Positions 45,150 through 54,721 are shown, numbered from the stretch's first letter. The stretch is DNA of 64,000 bases from Cyclobacterium salsum (GCF_010119245.1 NZ_WNKG01000010.1:1-64000), one strand, 5' to 3'. Numbers and translations: made by a program. The notes: a model not told the origin generated them from the sequence alone.

Positions 45150-47003
45150 ATGTCAGCCTTAAGTGACAGCCAGTTAGTAGCCAAAGCCAATGTTATTGGC
45201 AGCCAGACCGAGGAAAACACCATCGATCCCCAGATGATTGCCTCTATGTTCAATGACATCATCATGAACAAATGGAATAAGGATTCCCCGCTTCCTAAAG
45301 GTGACAAAGGCGACCAGGGAGATCCGGGACCATCGGCCTACCAGGCCTGGCTGGATTTGGGCAATAGTGGTACGGAACAGGATTTCATCAATAGCCTGAA
45401 AGGTGATCAGGGCGATGCCGGCGATGATGGGCTGTCCGCTTATCAGGTTTGGCTCAATGCTGGAAACACCGGATCAGAGGCAGACTTTCTCCTGGACATA
45501 AAAGGAGACAAAGGTGACCAAGGCGATGCTGGTGATGACGGTCTGTCCGCATATCAGGTATGGCTCAATGCTGGAAATACTGGCTCAGAGGCAGACTTCC
45601 TTCTGGACCTAAAAGGAGATAAAGGAGACCAGGGCGATGCTGGGGATGACGGGCTGTCCGCATACCAGGTATGGCTCAATGCTGGGAATGCCGGCTCAGA
45701 AGCAGACTTTCTCCTGGATATAAAAGGAGACAAAGGTGATCAGGGCGATGCTGGCGATGACGGCCTCTCAGCCTACGAGGTATGGCTGAATGAAGGAAAT
45801 TCGGGAACCGAACAAGAGTTCATCGATAGCCTTCAAGGCTCTCCCGATACCCCGGCTGATATCGTCACCAAGCTAAGCTCTATCACCGAGGAAGCGGACA
45901 AGCTACCCAATACGGCAATAAAGGGCTCGCCCTTCAATGGAGATCAGTTAGGGATCGATCCACAAACAGGGGCTTTATACGTCAAAACGGATGAGGAACC
46001 CACTGAGGGATCAAAAAAACTGATTAGCAGCGGGGATATAAAGGCTTACTTGGAAACTGCCCCCATGGGACTTTGGAATCAACTTACTTTCCGGGAAGCC
46101 AGGTATGACAATGACTTTACTCCGAGAAAGGGGATTGCCGCTGAGGATGCGGTAATTATTATTGGATCGGGGGGTGGTTCCGGAGACAAAGGTTTTGTTT
46201 CCAGGGACCTAATCCATTTTACCGATTTCACCACCGGCTGGTATGACAATTACGCCATTGCCCAGGCGAATGGTACCATCATCATTGCCGGAAGGAATGC
46301 CGGTGCCGGTACCTACATGTGCAAGCGCAGTACAGATCAGGGGAAGACCTGGGACAACATTACACTTCCTGCCAACTCTTTGCCCTACGATATTGCCACA
46401 GATAAAAAAGGAAATTGGGTTATTTGTTGCCGAACAACTACATCAGGCCATCCGCTTGCAGTGTACAGCGATGACGATGGGCTTACCTTCTCTGTCAGCA
46501 CCGTTCCTGATGAAAACGAATACATGGTGGTGATTTGCGCCGGTGATGGCTTTGCATTACTGGCTCCTCTGGGAACCAACAAGGTACAATACAGTACCGA
46601 TGGCGGAGCCACCTTTCAGCCATCTACTCTCACCAATGATTCCGGACATTTTACTGCTTTTGGCTGTGCGCACAAGGGAGACATGTTTGTCACCTCCAAT
46701 GCCTCCGGTTCCCATAACCGCCTGCTGCGCAGCCAGGACCGGGGAGCCAATTTTGATGGCATTTCCAATGGTTTTGATGATGTACCGGTCAAGGCCATTG
46801 CTTCGGTAGGGGATTACCTGTATGTGGGTGCTACTGATGGCCGTCTCTTTCGCTCCCGGACCGGAGCTCCTGGGACCTGGCAGGAAATCAGTTCTCCGGT
46901 GACCAACGAGATCACCCTGATCACCGGGGGCATTATCAATAACATTCCCTTTCTGATCATCGGTACCGGTGAAAATGGGGAAAGGGTCCTAATCAATATC
47001 TGA
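45150..47003 (+). CDS. Collagen-like / Asp-box phage fibre protein
   Basis: A 617-aa probable receptor-binding fibre. The N-terminal ~50 residues would attach to the virion. Residues about 48-230 contain Gly-X-Y runs (GDKGDQGDAGDDG) alternating with SAYQVWLNAGNTGSEADFLL, in tandem repeats of 37 residues. The C-terminal half is a propeller with four Asp-box motifs (STDQGKTW, SDDDGLTF, STDGGATF, SQDRGANF), as in sialidase-type folds. Host surface binding is likely; enzymatic activity is not shown. Confidence 0.75.
   Translation: MSALSDSQLVAKANVIGSQTEENTIDPQMIASMFNDIIMNKWNKDSPLPKGDKGDQGDPGPSAYQAWLDLGNSGTEQDFINSLKGDQGDAGDDGLSAYQVWLNAGNTGSEADFLLDIKGDKGDQGDAGDDGLSAYQVWLNAGNTGSEADFLLDLKGDKGDQGDAGDDGLSAYQVWLNAGNAGSEADFLLDIKGDKGDQGDAGDDGLSAYEVWLNEGNSGTEQEFIDSLQGSPDTPADIVTKLSSITEEADKLPNTAIKGSPFNGDQLGIDPQTGALYVKTDEEPTEGSKKLISSGDIKAYLETAPMGLWNQLTFREARYDNDFTPRKGIAAEDAVIIIGSGGGSGDKGFVSRDLIHFTDFTTGWYDNYAIAQANGTIIIAGRNAGAGTYMCKRSTDQGKTWDNITLPANSLPYDIATDKKGNWVICCRTTTSGHPLAVYSDDDGLTFSVSTVPDENEYMVVICAGDGFALLAPLGTNKVQYSTDGGATFQPSTLTNDSGHFTAFGCAHKGDMFVTSNASGSHNRLLRSQDRGANFDGISNGFDDVPVKAIASVGDYLYVGATDGRLFRSRTGAPGTWQEISSPVTNEITLITGGIINNIPFLIIGTGENGERVLINI
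45402..45845 (+). repeat. Four 111-bp tandem repeats in the fibre gene
   Basis: Equivalent points lie at 45402, 45513, 45624 and 45735, exactly 111 bp (37 codons) apart. Copies differ mostly at third positions. Copy number could vary and change fibre length. Confidence 0.85.
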
Positions 47004-47004
47004 T

Positions 47005-48963
47005 ATGGCCAACTGGTACGTAAATCCATCTGCAGGCAGCGACACCAACCCAGGCACGGAGGCCGGTCCATTTGCTACTACCGGGAAAGCTATAATGGAG
47101 GCCAGTCCGGGGGATACCATCTTTCTAGCCAAGGGCTACAAGTACCCCTCGCTTCATGTAGATGGGAAAGATGGTACGGCCGGAAGCCCGTATACCTGGG
47201 ATGCCTACGGCATAGGTACGGATCCCATCATTTCGGCATTTGTGGATCCTTCCGGCAGCTGGTCGGACCAGGGGGGTAATATCTGGGCGTATCAGAATGC
47301 ATCCCTGGATCAGGTGAATATCCTGGCCACATCCGGAGCCAATCAGCCCATTGGCCGCTGGCCAAAACGGCCGGTAGCGGAGTACTATACCATTGATTCA
47401 GCATCGGGAAACACCTCCATTACCGACAATACCAACCTTTCGGGAGCTCCAAATTTTGTTGGGGGCGAATTGGTAAGCAAGAAACGCAAGTGGACCATCG
47501 ACCGCTCACCTATAACCGGGCAAACATCCAGTACCCTGACCGTGACCGGATCAGATGTCAGCTATAAGGCAGGAAACGGATATTTTGTCCAGAATCACAT
47601 CAATTGCCTTGCGGAGCAGGGCGACTGGTGCTATGATGCAGCTACCGATACGGTATACTTCTATAGTACTTCAGATCCCAATGCCCTGGATACAGCCATC
47701 AGTTTCGATGAGCATGCCCTGCATGTGGATGGCTCGGATTACCATGCCTTCCATAACCTGATCTTCGAAGGTGGTTGGGGACATAATATCTACTTGGAGT
47801 ATTCGCACAATGTGAACTTTACCAGCTGCGTATCCCGTCTGGCCGGCATGAACGGACTGCAAACCTACGTGGCTGAAAATGCCAGCTGGGTGGATAGCTA
47901 TATGTATGATGTAAACAATAACGGGATCAACAACCGCGATGCCAGCGAAGGGCTGACGGTGATCGGAAGCAATTTTTTCCGAATTGCTGCCATTCCGGGC
48001 ATGGGCCAGGGAGGTTCCAATCAGCAAAATGGTATTCATATCAACAATACCGAGCACAATGCCTTGATCGATGGGAATTTCTTTTTTCAAGTAGGTAACT
48101 GTGGGGTGTACTATCGGGGTAATAACTGCTACGTGGGGCACAACTATGCGGAAAAGTGCGGATTGACCGTTTCGGATGCGGCGGCTTTTTATAGCTTCGG
48201 GAATTTTTCCAGCCCCTATACCAATATCATTTGCGAGTATAACATTGCATTCGACTGCATAGGTAACATTGATGGCATTGGCGGAACGCCACAATATGAT
48301 ACCTGCGGATTTTACACGGATGACAATTGTCAAAACGTGACCGTTAGATTCAACTATGCGGAAAAGTGCGGGTACTGCTACTACATCCATAACAACCAAA
48401 ATGTCAGCTATCATAACAATATTGGCATAGATGGCGGAAAGATCCTGTATATCTCAGACGACAATGTGCAAGGGGTTGGTAATACCTTGCGTGTGCGAAA
48501 CATTAGCGTGCAGGACAATATTTTCAAAGCCCTTACCGGACAGAAACTAATCGCTGCCCGTACGCTCGGGGACTTTTCCGGAGATGATCCGTTTTTATAC
48601 GGAGCGATTGATAACAATCAGCTGGATGCAGTGGATGCCAATCCATTTAATGTACACCTAACCAATAATTACGACACGGACTTTAACCTGGCAGATTGGC
48701 GAAGTACCTATGGTTTTGATGCTGCCAGTACTACAGATCCCTATGATCCGGAAGGGTCGGTATACTTTGCCAATGACACGGATCAGCCCAAAAGCTTCTC
48801 CCTCGATGGAATCTATGAAGACTGGGACCAGGTCGAGTACAGTACAGGGGAAGTCATCCTGAATCCAAACAGTTCTATACTTCTTTTCCGGGTGAGTGAT
48901 TTCCCGGGGCCGGGCTATCCGATTGGCTATGTAAGGGGGATTCGTTTTGTGGAAACACCCTAA
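47005..48963 (+). CDS. Right-handed beta-helix tail spike
   Basis: A 652-aa protein starting MANWYVNPSAGSDTNPGTEA, the usual cap of pectate-lyase-like beta-helices (GPFATTGKAIMEASPGDTIF). Many short turns follow (GINNRDASEGLTVIGSNFF, NNTEHNALIDGNFFFQVGN). It is adjacent to the fibre gene with 1 bp between them. Such spikes often cut or bind capsule polysaccharide. There is a second small domain at the C-terminus (SFSLDGIYEDWDQVEYSTG). Confidence 0.75.
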   Translation: MANWYVNPSAGSDTNPGTEAGPFATTGKAIMEASPGDTIFLAKGYKYPSLHVDGKDGTAGSPYTWDAYGIGTDPIISAFVDPSGSWSDQGGNIWAYQNASLDQVNILATSGANQPIGRWPKRPVAEYYTIDSASGNTSITDNTNLSGAPNFVGGELVSKKRKWTIDRSPITGQTSSTLTVTGSDVSYKAGNGYFVQNHINCLAEQGDWCYDAATDTVYFYSTSDPNALDTAISFDEHALHVDGSDYHAFHNLIFEGGWGHNIYLEYSHNVNFTSCVSRLAGMNGLQTYVAENASWVDSYMYDVNNNGINNRDASEGLTVIGSNFFRIAAIPGMGQGGSNQQNGIHINNTEHNALIDGNFFFQVGNCGVYYRGNNCYVGHNYAEKCGLTVSDAAAFYSFGNFSSPYTNIICEYNIAFDCIGNIDGIGGTPQYDTCGFYTDDNCQNVTVRFNYAEKCGYCYYIHNNQNVSYHNNIGIDGGKILYISDDNVQGVGNTLRVRNISVQDNIFKALTGQKLIAARTLGDFSGDDPFLYGAIDNNQLDAVDANPFNVHLTNNYDTDFNLADWRSTYGFDAASTTDPYDPEGSVYFANDTDQPKSFSLDGIYEDWDQVEYSTGEVILNPNSSILLFRVSDFPGPGYPIGYVRGIRFVETP

Positions 48964-49012
48964 TTTTTCCTTGAAAAAATCTCCATTGTAATACGACGTT
49001 TTTCGAAAATGC

Positions 49013-49025
49013 TGTCCTTTTCCCC
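49013..49025 (+). promoter_or_regulatory. TGTCCTTTTCCCC box upstream of capsid protease
   Basis: The same 13-bp sequence also occurs at 58657 and 59361. Here it is followed by a small CCCC-TTGC-GGGG hairpin and, 43 nt later, the protease start. It may be a phage late promoter element or a control site. Confidence 0.4.
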
Positions 49026-49067
49026 TTGCGGGGCACATGGTAAACTTGTATCAAAGAACAACCTACT

Positions 49068-50009
49068 ATGACACGTCTCGCAGGTAACTGGCAGTTTCTT
49101 CTTGTTTCTCAGATCCTGAAGGGGAAGTTCTTCCTACGTCCGGATATCGCCCTGGGGCTGGGATTCCAGGCGGCAGATATCATCAATCGTACGGATCGCC
49201 ATACCCGGCAGCGCAGATCGCTTAAGCTGCAGTCTGTATCTGCCTCCGGGCTGGTCCGCAGTTCCCTGCTTTTTGACGAAGAAGAGGACGAAGCCGAAGC
49301 CGATACCGGCTCCCCCTATGACGGTGCTCCGGAAGGTTCGGTGGCCATCATCCCCGTGAAGGGCAACATGCTCAAATACGGGACTATGTGCGAATACGGA
49401 ACTACGGAGATCGCCTCCTTTATGATGGATGCTGTCGCGCACAAGAATATTTCTGCCATCGTACTGGACACTGACTCCGGAGGCGGGGCAGTGGATGCCG
49501 TGGCTCCCCTGGTGGATGTGATCCGCATGGCCAAAGCAGCCGGTAAGCCTGTGGTGGCTTCGGTAGACATGGCCTGCTCGGCTGCCTACTGGGTGGCTTC
49601 GGAAGCGGACTACATCGTGGCCGATAACGGCATCAGTGCAGAGATTGGATCCATCGGGGTGATGATGAGCTTCGTGGATGTGAAAGGATACCATGAAGAG
49701 AAGGGCATCAAGTTTCACACGATCTACAGCAGCGAAAGCAGCGAGAAAAACAAGGCTTTTGAACTTGCCCTGGAAGGGAAATACGATCTGATCCGGGAGG
49801 AAGAACTGGATCCACTGGCACGGACCTTTCAGCAGGCAGTGAAGGCCAATAGAGCCGGTAAGCTCAATAGCCAGGCAAAGGGTATCCTAAACGGGAAAAC
49901 CTACTTTGCCGAAGAAGCTCAGACCATGGGCCTGATCGACCGGGTAGGCACCGGCAGTACGGCGGTGGAAATCGCTATAGCTAAGTCTCACGCAAAACAA
50001 TTCATATAA
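49068..50009 (+). CDS. S49-family capsid maturation protease
   Basis: A 313-aa ClpP-fold serine peptidase. Motifs include VLDTDSGGGAVDA (oxyanion region, about residue 137), the nucleophile serine in MACSAAYWVAS near 170, and a candidate lysine in SSEKNKAF near 225. EIGSIGVMMSFVDVKGYHEE is a family-typical helix-strand. S49/SppA-type proteases cut the scaffold of many phage capsids; the next gene encodes that scaffold-capsid fusion. It is followed by the capsid gene after 11 bp. Confidence 0.88.
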   Translation: MTRLAGNWQFLLVSQILKGKFFLRPDIALGLGFQAADIINRTDRHTRQRRSLKLQSVSASGLVRSSLLFDEEEDEAEADTGSPYDGAPEGSVAIIPVKGNMLKYGTMCEYGTTEIASFMMDAVAHKNISAIVLDTDSGGGAVDAVAPLVDVIRMAKAAGKPVVASVDMACSAAYWVASEADYIVADNGISAEIGSIGVMMSFVDVKGYHEEKGIKFHTIYSSESSEKNKAFELALEGKYDLIREEELDPLARTFQQAVKANRAGKLNSQAKGILNGKTYFAEEAQTMGLIDRVGTGSTAVEIAIAKSHAKQFI

Positions 50010-50020
50010 ACGTTTATCCG

Positions 50021-51592
50021 ATGTTCAAAAAAATGCAAGCCATTGTACTCGGCCTTCTCGGACTCAAGGAGTTCTCCAAGGACGAGTCCGGCCAGCTTAC
50101 CCTCACCGAAGAGGAAGGGGAAAAGCTAGCCGATGTGCTCGGTCAACCGTTCGTTGACAAGTTCAAGGAGGCCATGAAGGAAGCCAGTGCCGATCCGCAG
50201 CCGCTGATCGACGCCATCACTTCCCACAATGCCTCGCAAAACCAGGAGCAATTGACACAGCTACAGGCACAACTGGACCAGGCGAAAAAGGATAAGGAAA
50301 CGCTGCAGGCGAGTATCGCCCAGTTGAGTTCCTCTCCCGAGCCTGAACCAAAACCTGAGGCGGTAGGTATGCCCCGAAGGGAGGGTGTAAAAACGATTCT
50401 GAAAGTGGATGCTTCCAAGCCTCATTACAAGGCTTTGACCGCATTCATGAAAAACGGCTATCTGGCAGAAGGTTCTACCATCGATGTCGCAGATCTAATG
50501 CAGGAATTCGGCACCTACCTGAGCCAGGGGCCAAATAACTTTGCCATACTGGACACCATCTTTCAGGGGTTCAGTTCTGCGAGTTATTTTACAGAAGCCC
50601 CGGCAGTAACCGAAAGAAGGGCCATTCAGGCACTGATCACCTCTGTGTCACAGCAGTACGTGAATAAGTGGACCCCAAGCGGCAAAAGCCAGTTCAGGCC
50701 CCTGAAAATCCAGAACAGAAGGCACAAGATCAACTTCCCCATCGTGCCTTCGGAGGTGCTGACCAGCTACATCTTTGACATGTACCGGGAAAACCTGGCC
50801 ATCGATCAGATGCCGATCTTCTACTACATCTGGCAAAAACTGATGTATCCCCAGCTGATGCAGGATATCGAGCTGAGGATGATCTGGAAAGGAAAGTTTG
50901 AGGAGCTGGACTGGTCTAATGTGAATGCTGGTGATGCCGGACAGGCTCCGGAGAAATCCATGGACGGTCTGGAGACCATCATTGCCACCAATCGGACCGG
51001 AGGCAATCCGGCCAATATCCGCTTTTTTGACGGAGAGGGTTTTGATTACAAAACTGCGACGGATCAGGAGGTATTGGACTTTTTCGCCAATTTCTTCAAG
51101 TGGATGGCACCGGTATTCCGCACCATGCCCATGAATGTGGGCTGCTCCTACGAGCTGCGCATGAGGTACCGAGAGGCTTACAAAAACAAGTGGGGTACCG
51201 GATCCGGTACGGAAAACCACGAGTTTGGCAGTAATCGAATTGACTACAGCCGGCACGTCCTTACCGAGATGGACGGTATGTATGGATCTCCGATTCTATT
51301 TGCTACGCCAAAGGCCAATATGGTGAAGCTGCGCCACATCAATGCCGCCCCAAATGTGATCAACGACGTGCAGAAGCAGGACTATGAAGCCAGACTTTTT
51401 GGTGAATACTGGTTAGGTGCAGGTTTTGATTACGGGGAAGCTGTATTTGCGTTTTGCCCTGCCAACTATGATCCGCATGCGCTGATCACCAGTGTATATG
51501 GTGCACATGACACTTACCAGCAGTTTAAGGGCACTGATGCCACTAAGTCAGTGACCGATTTTGGAAGCGGTAGCGCCGGCGGCGGTATCTAA
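50021..51592 (+). CDS. Major capsid protein with N-terminal scaffold
   Basis: A 523-aa protein. Residues 1-110 are charged and contain a coiled coil (QLTQLQAQLDQAKKDKETLQ), then a proline-rich linker (EPEPKPEAVGMPR). That is the usual arrangement of an internal scaffold removed by the protease encoded just upstream. The remainder resembles an HK97-like major capsid subunit. The last residues are GSGSAGGGI. The position after S49 and before the 187-aa gene is standard. Confidence 0.78.
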   Translation: MFKKMQAIVLGLLGLKEFSKDESGQLTLTEEEGEKLADVLGQPFVDKFKEAMKEASADPQPLIDAITSHNASQNQEQLTQLQAQLDQAKKDKETLQASIAQLSSSPEPEPKPEAVGMPRREGVKTILKVDASKPHYKALTAFMKNGYLAEGSTIDVADLMQEFGTYLSQGPNNFAILDTIFQGFSSASYFTEAPAVTERRAIQALITSVSQQYVNKWTPSGKSQFRPLKIQNRRHKINFPIVPSEVLTSYIFDMYRENLAIDQMPIFYYIWQKLMYPQLMQDIELRMIWKGKFEELDWSNVNAGDAGQAPEKSMDGLETIIATNRTGGNPANIRFFDGEGFDYKTATDQEVLDFFANFFKWMAPVFRTMPMNVGCSYELRMRYREAYKNKWGTGSGTENHEFGSNRIDYSRHVLTEMDGMYGSPILFATPKANMVKLRHINAAPNVINDVQKQDYEARLFGEYWLGAGFDYGEAVFAFCPANYDPHALITSVYGAHDTYQQFKGTDATKSVTDFGSGSAGGGI

Positions 51593-51607
51593 AAAAGGAG
51601 GTAAATC

Positions 51608-52171
51608 ATGACATACGTAAAAGTATCCATACCGAAAATTAGGCTGGGGGCAGGTGCTCCCAAGCCTAAAGAGCCCAATGTTATTTTCATTCTCTCTGAG
51701 GATGTGGAAAGCATGCCGACGAAAGATGGGGTGAAGTCTACTTCTCCCATCGTCCTTAAAGATGGGAAAAAAGCCATGGCGGTGTATATGAATCCCAAAT
51801 CCATCAATCGCTTTGACTCCTCCGAAGGAGAAGCCAGCGAAGAGATGGCAGGATGGCTCAGCAACTTCGAAGGCCAGCGACCAGGTGACGATGAGCACTT
51901 CGCCGCCTGGCTGCAGGAGCACCTGAATGAAGGCTTCCTGATCATCACCAAAGAGTGTGGGGACGCACTGGGAACCCGACTGCAGGGAACGCCCTGTAAT
52001 CCGCTCTTCATGAGTGTGGAAGCACAGGACAACCAGGAGGGAATCATGAGCACGCTCACGATGGTCTCCGGGCAGCGATCCTTTAACAAGATGATCCACT
52101 ACAGGGACGACGATCCCCCTGTCTATGATCCGCCTGTGATCGGCAGCGGATCTGCCGGATCAGGTATCTAA
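51608..52171 (+). CDS. Virion-associated protein, unrecognised
   Basis: A 187-aa protein 15 bp after the capsid gene. It starts MTYVKVSIPKIRLGAGAPKP and ends VIGSGSAGSGI, matching the capsid's GSGSAGGGI tail. Beta-rich segments (NVIFILSEDV, AMAVYMNPKS) suggest a small structural protein such as a decoration protein. A terminator follows. Confidence 0.5.
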   Translation: MTYVKVSIPKIRLGAGAPKPKEPNVIFILSEDVESMPTKDGVKSTSPIVLKDGKKAMAVYMNPKSINRFDSSEGEASEEMAGWLSNFEGQRPGDDEHFAAWLQEHLNEGFLIITKECGDALGTRLQGTPCNPLFMSVEAQDNQEGIMSTLTMVSGQRSFNKMIHYRDDDPPVYDPPVIGSGSAGSGI

Positions 52172-52189
52172 TCGAATCCATGTTCAACC

Positions 52190-52225
52190 GCCCTCCGGCC
52201 CGGATCTCCGGACGGAGGGCTTTTT
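52190..52225 (+). terminator. Intrinsic terminator after capsid genes
   Basis: GCCCTCCG pairs with CGGAGGGC around a 15-nt loop, followed by TTTTT. It ends the protease-capsid transcription unit. Confidence 0.85.
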
Positions 52226-52237
52226 AATTATACCATC

Positions 52238-53185
52238 ATGAAAAAAGAAACCAAAACCCAGGAATCCGGGAAGGATGTCCAGAAAATCGAAACTTCCACT
52301 AAAAAAAAGTCAGGCAACAACAAGGCCGCTGCCGAAACTGCGGAAGATGCCGATATAGCGGAGAAACCGGAAAAACCCGCTACGGATGATAAAGAAAAGG
52401 GGACCGCTGACAAGCTAGCCGAAAAGGAGGAAGTTTCGGACAACTCCGATCCCATCTGCATCGTGATCCCCTACCTGGCAGCTAAAGCCAAAGGAGACGA
52501 ATTGCGTTATGCCGTACGAGCCTGGGAAAAGAGTATTCCCGATACTCGAATCGTTATCGTAGGGGATAAACCCGCCTGGGCAGGGAAGGGCCTGGAACAT
52601 ATCCTCCACAAGCCCCAAAGCAAAAATCCCCAGGTGGATGTGGCGCATAAGATGATGGCAGCCATCGCTTCGGACCTGGTTCCGAATGTGTTTGTCTGGA
52701 CCAATGACGATATCTTTACCCTCTGCCCGTTAGAGCTTGCCGATATCATGACTCTGAAAAGCCACGGCCTGCTGGCCAACCGGGGTAAAGCGAACGGAGT
52801 CTATCAGGAAAATGCCAAACGAACGCTGGAAGCCCTGAAAAAGCAGGGAATCGCCGCACCATATGACTATGCTACTCATACGCCGGTCATCGTAGAAAAG
52901 CAGGGATTGGCAAAGATCATCGAACAGTTTGGCTGCGATAAGGAAGGTCATTTGGTCTATACCTTATATGCCAATATGTTTTTCAGGGATCACCGGCCCA
53001 TCATTACGCAGAATGACGGAAGGGGCTCCATTATTGCCTCTGTCTACCGGTCCAATCCGGATATCCGTATCCTGGACAAGGTCCTGGCCAGCCGCAAGTG
53101 GATCAATAACAATGATTCCGGATGGAAAGCCCTGGAGCCAAAACTTAAATCCCTCTTTCCGGGTAAGTGCCGGTTTGAGAAGTAA
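52238..53185 (+). CDS. Stealth-like glycosyltransferase in the virion gene cluster
   Basis: A 315-aa protein. The first ~65 residues are low-complexity and charged (Lys/Glu/Ala). From about residue 75 it looks like a GT-A fold or Stealth-type sugar-phosphate transferase: ICIVIPYLAAKAKGDELRYA, then RIVIVGDKP, then the metal-binding-type FVWTNDDIF, and a later HTPVIVEKQG. The gene has its own start after a terminator. It could modify host glycans or the virion itself. The exact reaction is not known. Confidence 0.55.
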   Translation: MKKETKTQESGKDVQKIETSTKKKSGNNKAAAETAEDADIAEKPEKPATDDKEKGTADKLAEKEEVSDNSDPICIVIPYLAAKAKGDELRYAVRAWEKSIPDTRIVIVGDKPAWAGKGLEHILHKPQSKNPQVDVAHKMMAAIASDLVPNVFVWTNDDIFTLCPLELADIMTLKSHGLLANRGKANGVYQENAKRTLEALKKQGIAAPYDYATHTPVIVEKQGLAKIIEQFGCDKEGHLVYTLYANMFFRDHRPIITQNDGRGSIIASVYRSNPDIRILDKVLASRKWINNNDSGWKALEPKLKSLFPGKCRFEK

Positions 53186-53240
53186 ATCTAATTTGCATAA
53201 AACGCCATTTAAATAGCATTTCACGCAAATCAATTTACCT

Positions 53241-53924
53241 ATGGATAAAGTCAAGGTATACACCTGGCTAAAGGCCGGGGCTCCTCTGGATGAGGGGCTC
53301 CGGCTTTTTGCACAGGATAGCGGGGAGGATCACCCCTTTGTTCGCCTGGCTCGGTACAATCACCAGATAGCCTATCCCATTCTGATCCGGGAGCTGGCCG
53401 CCAGGGCAAAGGTCAGCCTGGCCGAGGTGCGCCGGATCCGGGCCGGACAAAAGAAGGGAAGCTTCCGGGAAAACTGGCCCTTTCTCTCCGATCCATCCTG
53501 CCCTCCGGAGCTGAAGGTGTTGGCAGCCGATAAGATCACCGCCTACTGGAACTATGTGCGCGGGCATGAGCAGCTCTTTGACTGCAGCAGTAAGGAAGAA
53601 CAGTGGTCGACTGTAAAGATGCTGATGGAAAACTACAAAGAAAACCGGGCCATCATCGCCGAATTTGTTCACTACCGGGATCATGGCCATGTGCTGGGAA
53701 AGCATCCGGTATTCCGGGAAATGAAGGAGCTTGAGAAGCTGCGAAAACTGGGCCCCATTGACCTGATAAAAATGGAGGAACGACTGGAACACAACATCTG
53801 GCGGATTGAGGACGAGTTGCGCAAAAACAAAAAGCCCCACCTGCAGGCGGAAAGAGAACGGCGGCTCCGGATCAAAAGGCGGAAGCTGAAGGAAGTAAAG
53901 CGGCTAATTGATGAGATGAAATGA
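53241..53924 (+). CDS. Phage protein with basic helical C-terminus, unrecognised
   Basis: A 227-aa protein. There is a possible HTH in LAARAKVSLAEVRRIRAGQK, and the last 70 residues are a long basic helix ending KRLIDEMK. The leader TTCACGCAAATCAATTTACC resembles that of the gene at 37589. Its end overlaps the PLD-like gene by ATGA. A DNA-binding role is possible. Confidence 0.45.
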   Translation: MDKVKVYTWLKAGAPLDEGLRLFAQDSGEDHPFVRLARYNHQIAYPILIRELAARAKVSLAEVRRIRAGQKKGSFRENWPFLSDPSCPPELKVLAADKITAYWNYVRGHEQLFDCSSKEEQWSTVKMLMENYKENRAIIAEFVHYRDHGHVLGKHPVFREMKELEKLRKLGPIDLIKMEERLEHNIWRIEDELRKNKKPHLQAERERRLRIKRRKLKEVKRLIDEMK

Positions 53925-54508
53925 AACTGTTTGACCTGAAGGAAATAGCCCCTGTACGGGAGTCAGCAGGCAAGGAGGATAAAGCGGAGATCCACCGGGC
54001 AAAATTTGAAAGCAAGCACCTCGCCAAAATTGCCTCACTTAAAAATCTGATGGGGAAGCTTCCTGAACCAGGTGAGGCTTTTTTTCTCTATACCCTGAAA
54101 AGCTTCAATGCCTTTACCTTCATTACTTACATTATCAAAAACTGTGGGGAAATCGAGGAGTTAACCTTCAGTACCTATTCCATCAACGAGCGGATTCTTT
54201 CCAGTTTGCTTCGCTGGTACGATAAGGGGAGCATTCGAAAAATCCGCATGTCCATTTCCGAATCAGTCAAACACCGGATGCCAAAAGTTTTTGACCTGAT
54301 AGAACTACAGCGTAAAGAGCGCAACTTCGAGGTTTGCTATTGCTGGAATCACAGTAAGGTGACCCTGATCCGGAGCCAGGGAAATTATTTTGTGATCGAG
54401 GGAAGCGGAAATTTTTCGGAAAATGCCATGCACGAACAATATGTTTTCGTCAATGATAAGCAGCTTTTTGAATTTAGAAATCACTGCCTTATGTCCCTGG
54501 AAATTTGA
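53921..54508 (+). CDS. PLD-like (HKD) domain protein
   Basis: A 195-aa protein. The C-terminal half has one phospholipase D-type motif: HSKVTLIR then EGSGNFSENA, where H, K and the GSxN are present. The usual aspartate eight residues after the histidine is arginine here. Single-HKD proteins act as dimers, often as nucleases. The region before it (INERILSSLLRWYDKG) is a plausible first part of the fold. It is translationally coupled to the 227-aa protein. Confidence 0.6.
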   Translation: MKLFDLKEIAPVRESAGKEDKAEIHRAKFESKHLAKIASLKNLMGKLPEPGEAFFLYTLKSFNAFTFITYIIKNCGEIEELTFSTYSINERILSSLLRWYDKGSIRKIRMSISESVKHRMPKVFDLIELQRKERNFEVCYCWNHSKVTLIRSQGNYFVIEGSGNFSENAMHEQYVFVNDKQLFEFRNHCLMSLEI

Positions 54509-54713
54509 TGGATAGAATTCTCCTTTGAAAAAATGAGATTAGGGTAAAAGTTAATTTATTAGGTGTAAAATTATTAATAACGTTAAATACAAAAAAAAGT
54601 AAATTAAATACTTAAAAATGTTGTTTGTAACTAATTAATTACTCAATTTTGGCTCGATTAATTAACAGCCTGTAGTCACGAATAAAACTTAACCAAAGGC
54701 AGCCGATTACCTG

Positions 54714-54721
54714 TATTTTTG
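54714..54721 (+). promoter_or_regulatory. Candidate Bacteroidota -7 box
   Basis: TATTTTTG matches the TAnnTTTG consensus for the -7 element in Bacteroidota, 42 nt before the start at 54763. No good -33 TTG is found at the expected spacing. The surrounding 54,509-54,762 is AT-rich and holds no gene; it has a GTAAC at 54627. Confidence 0.3.
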
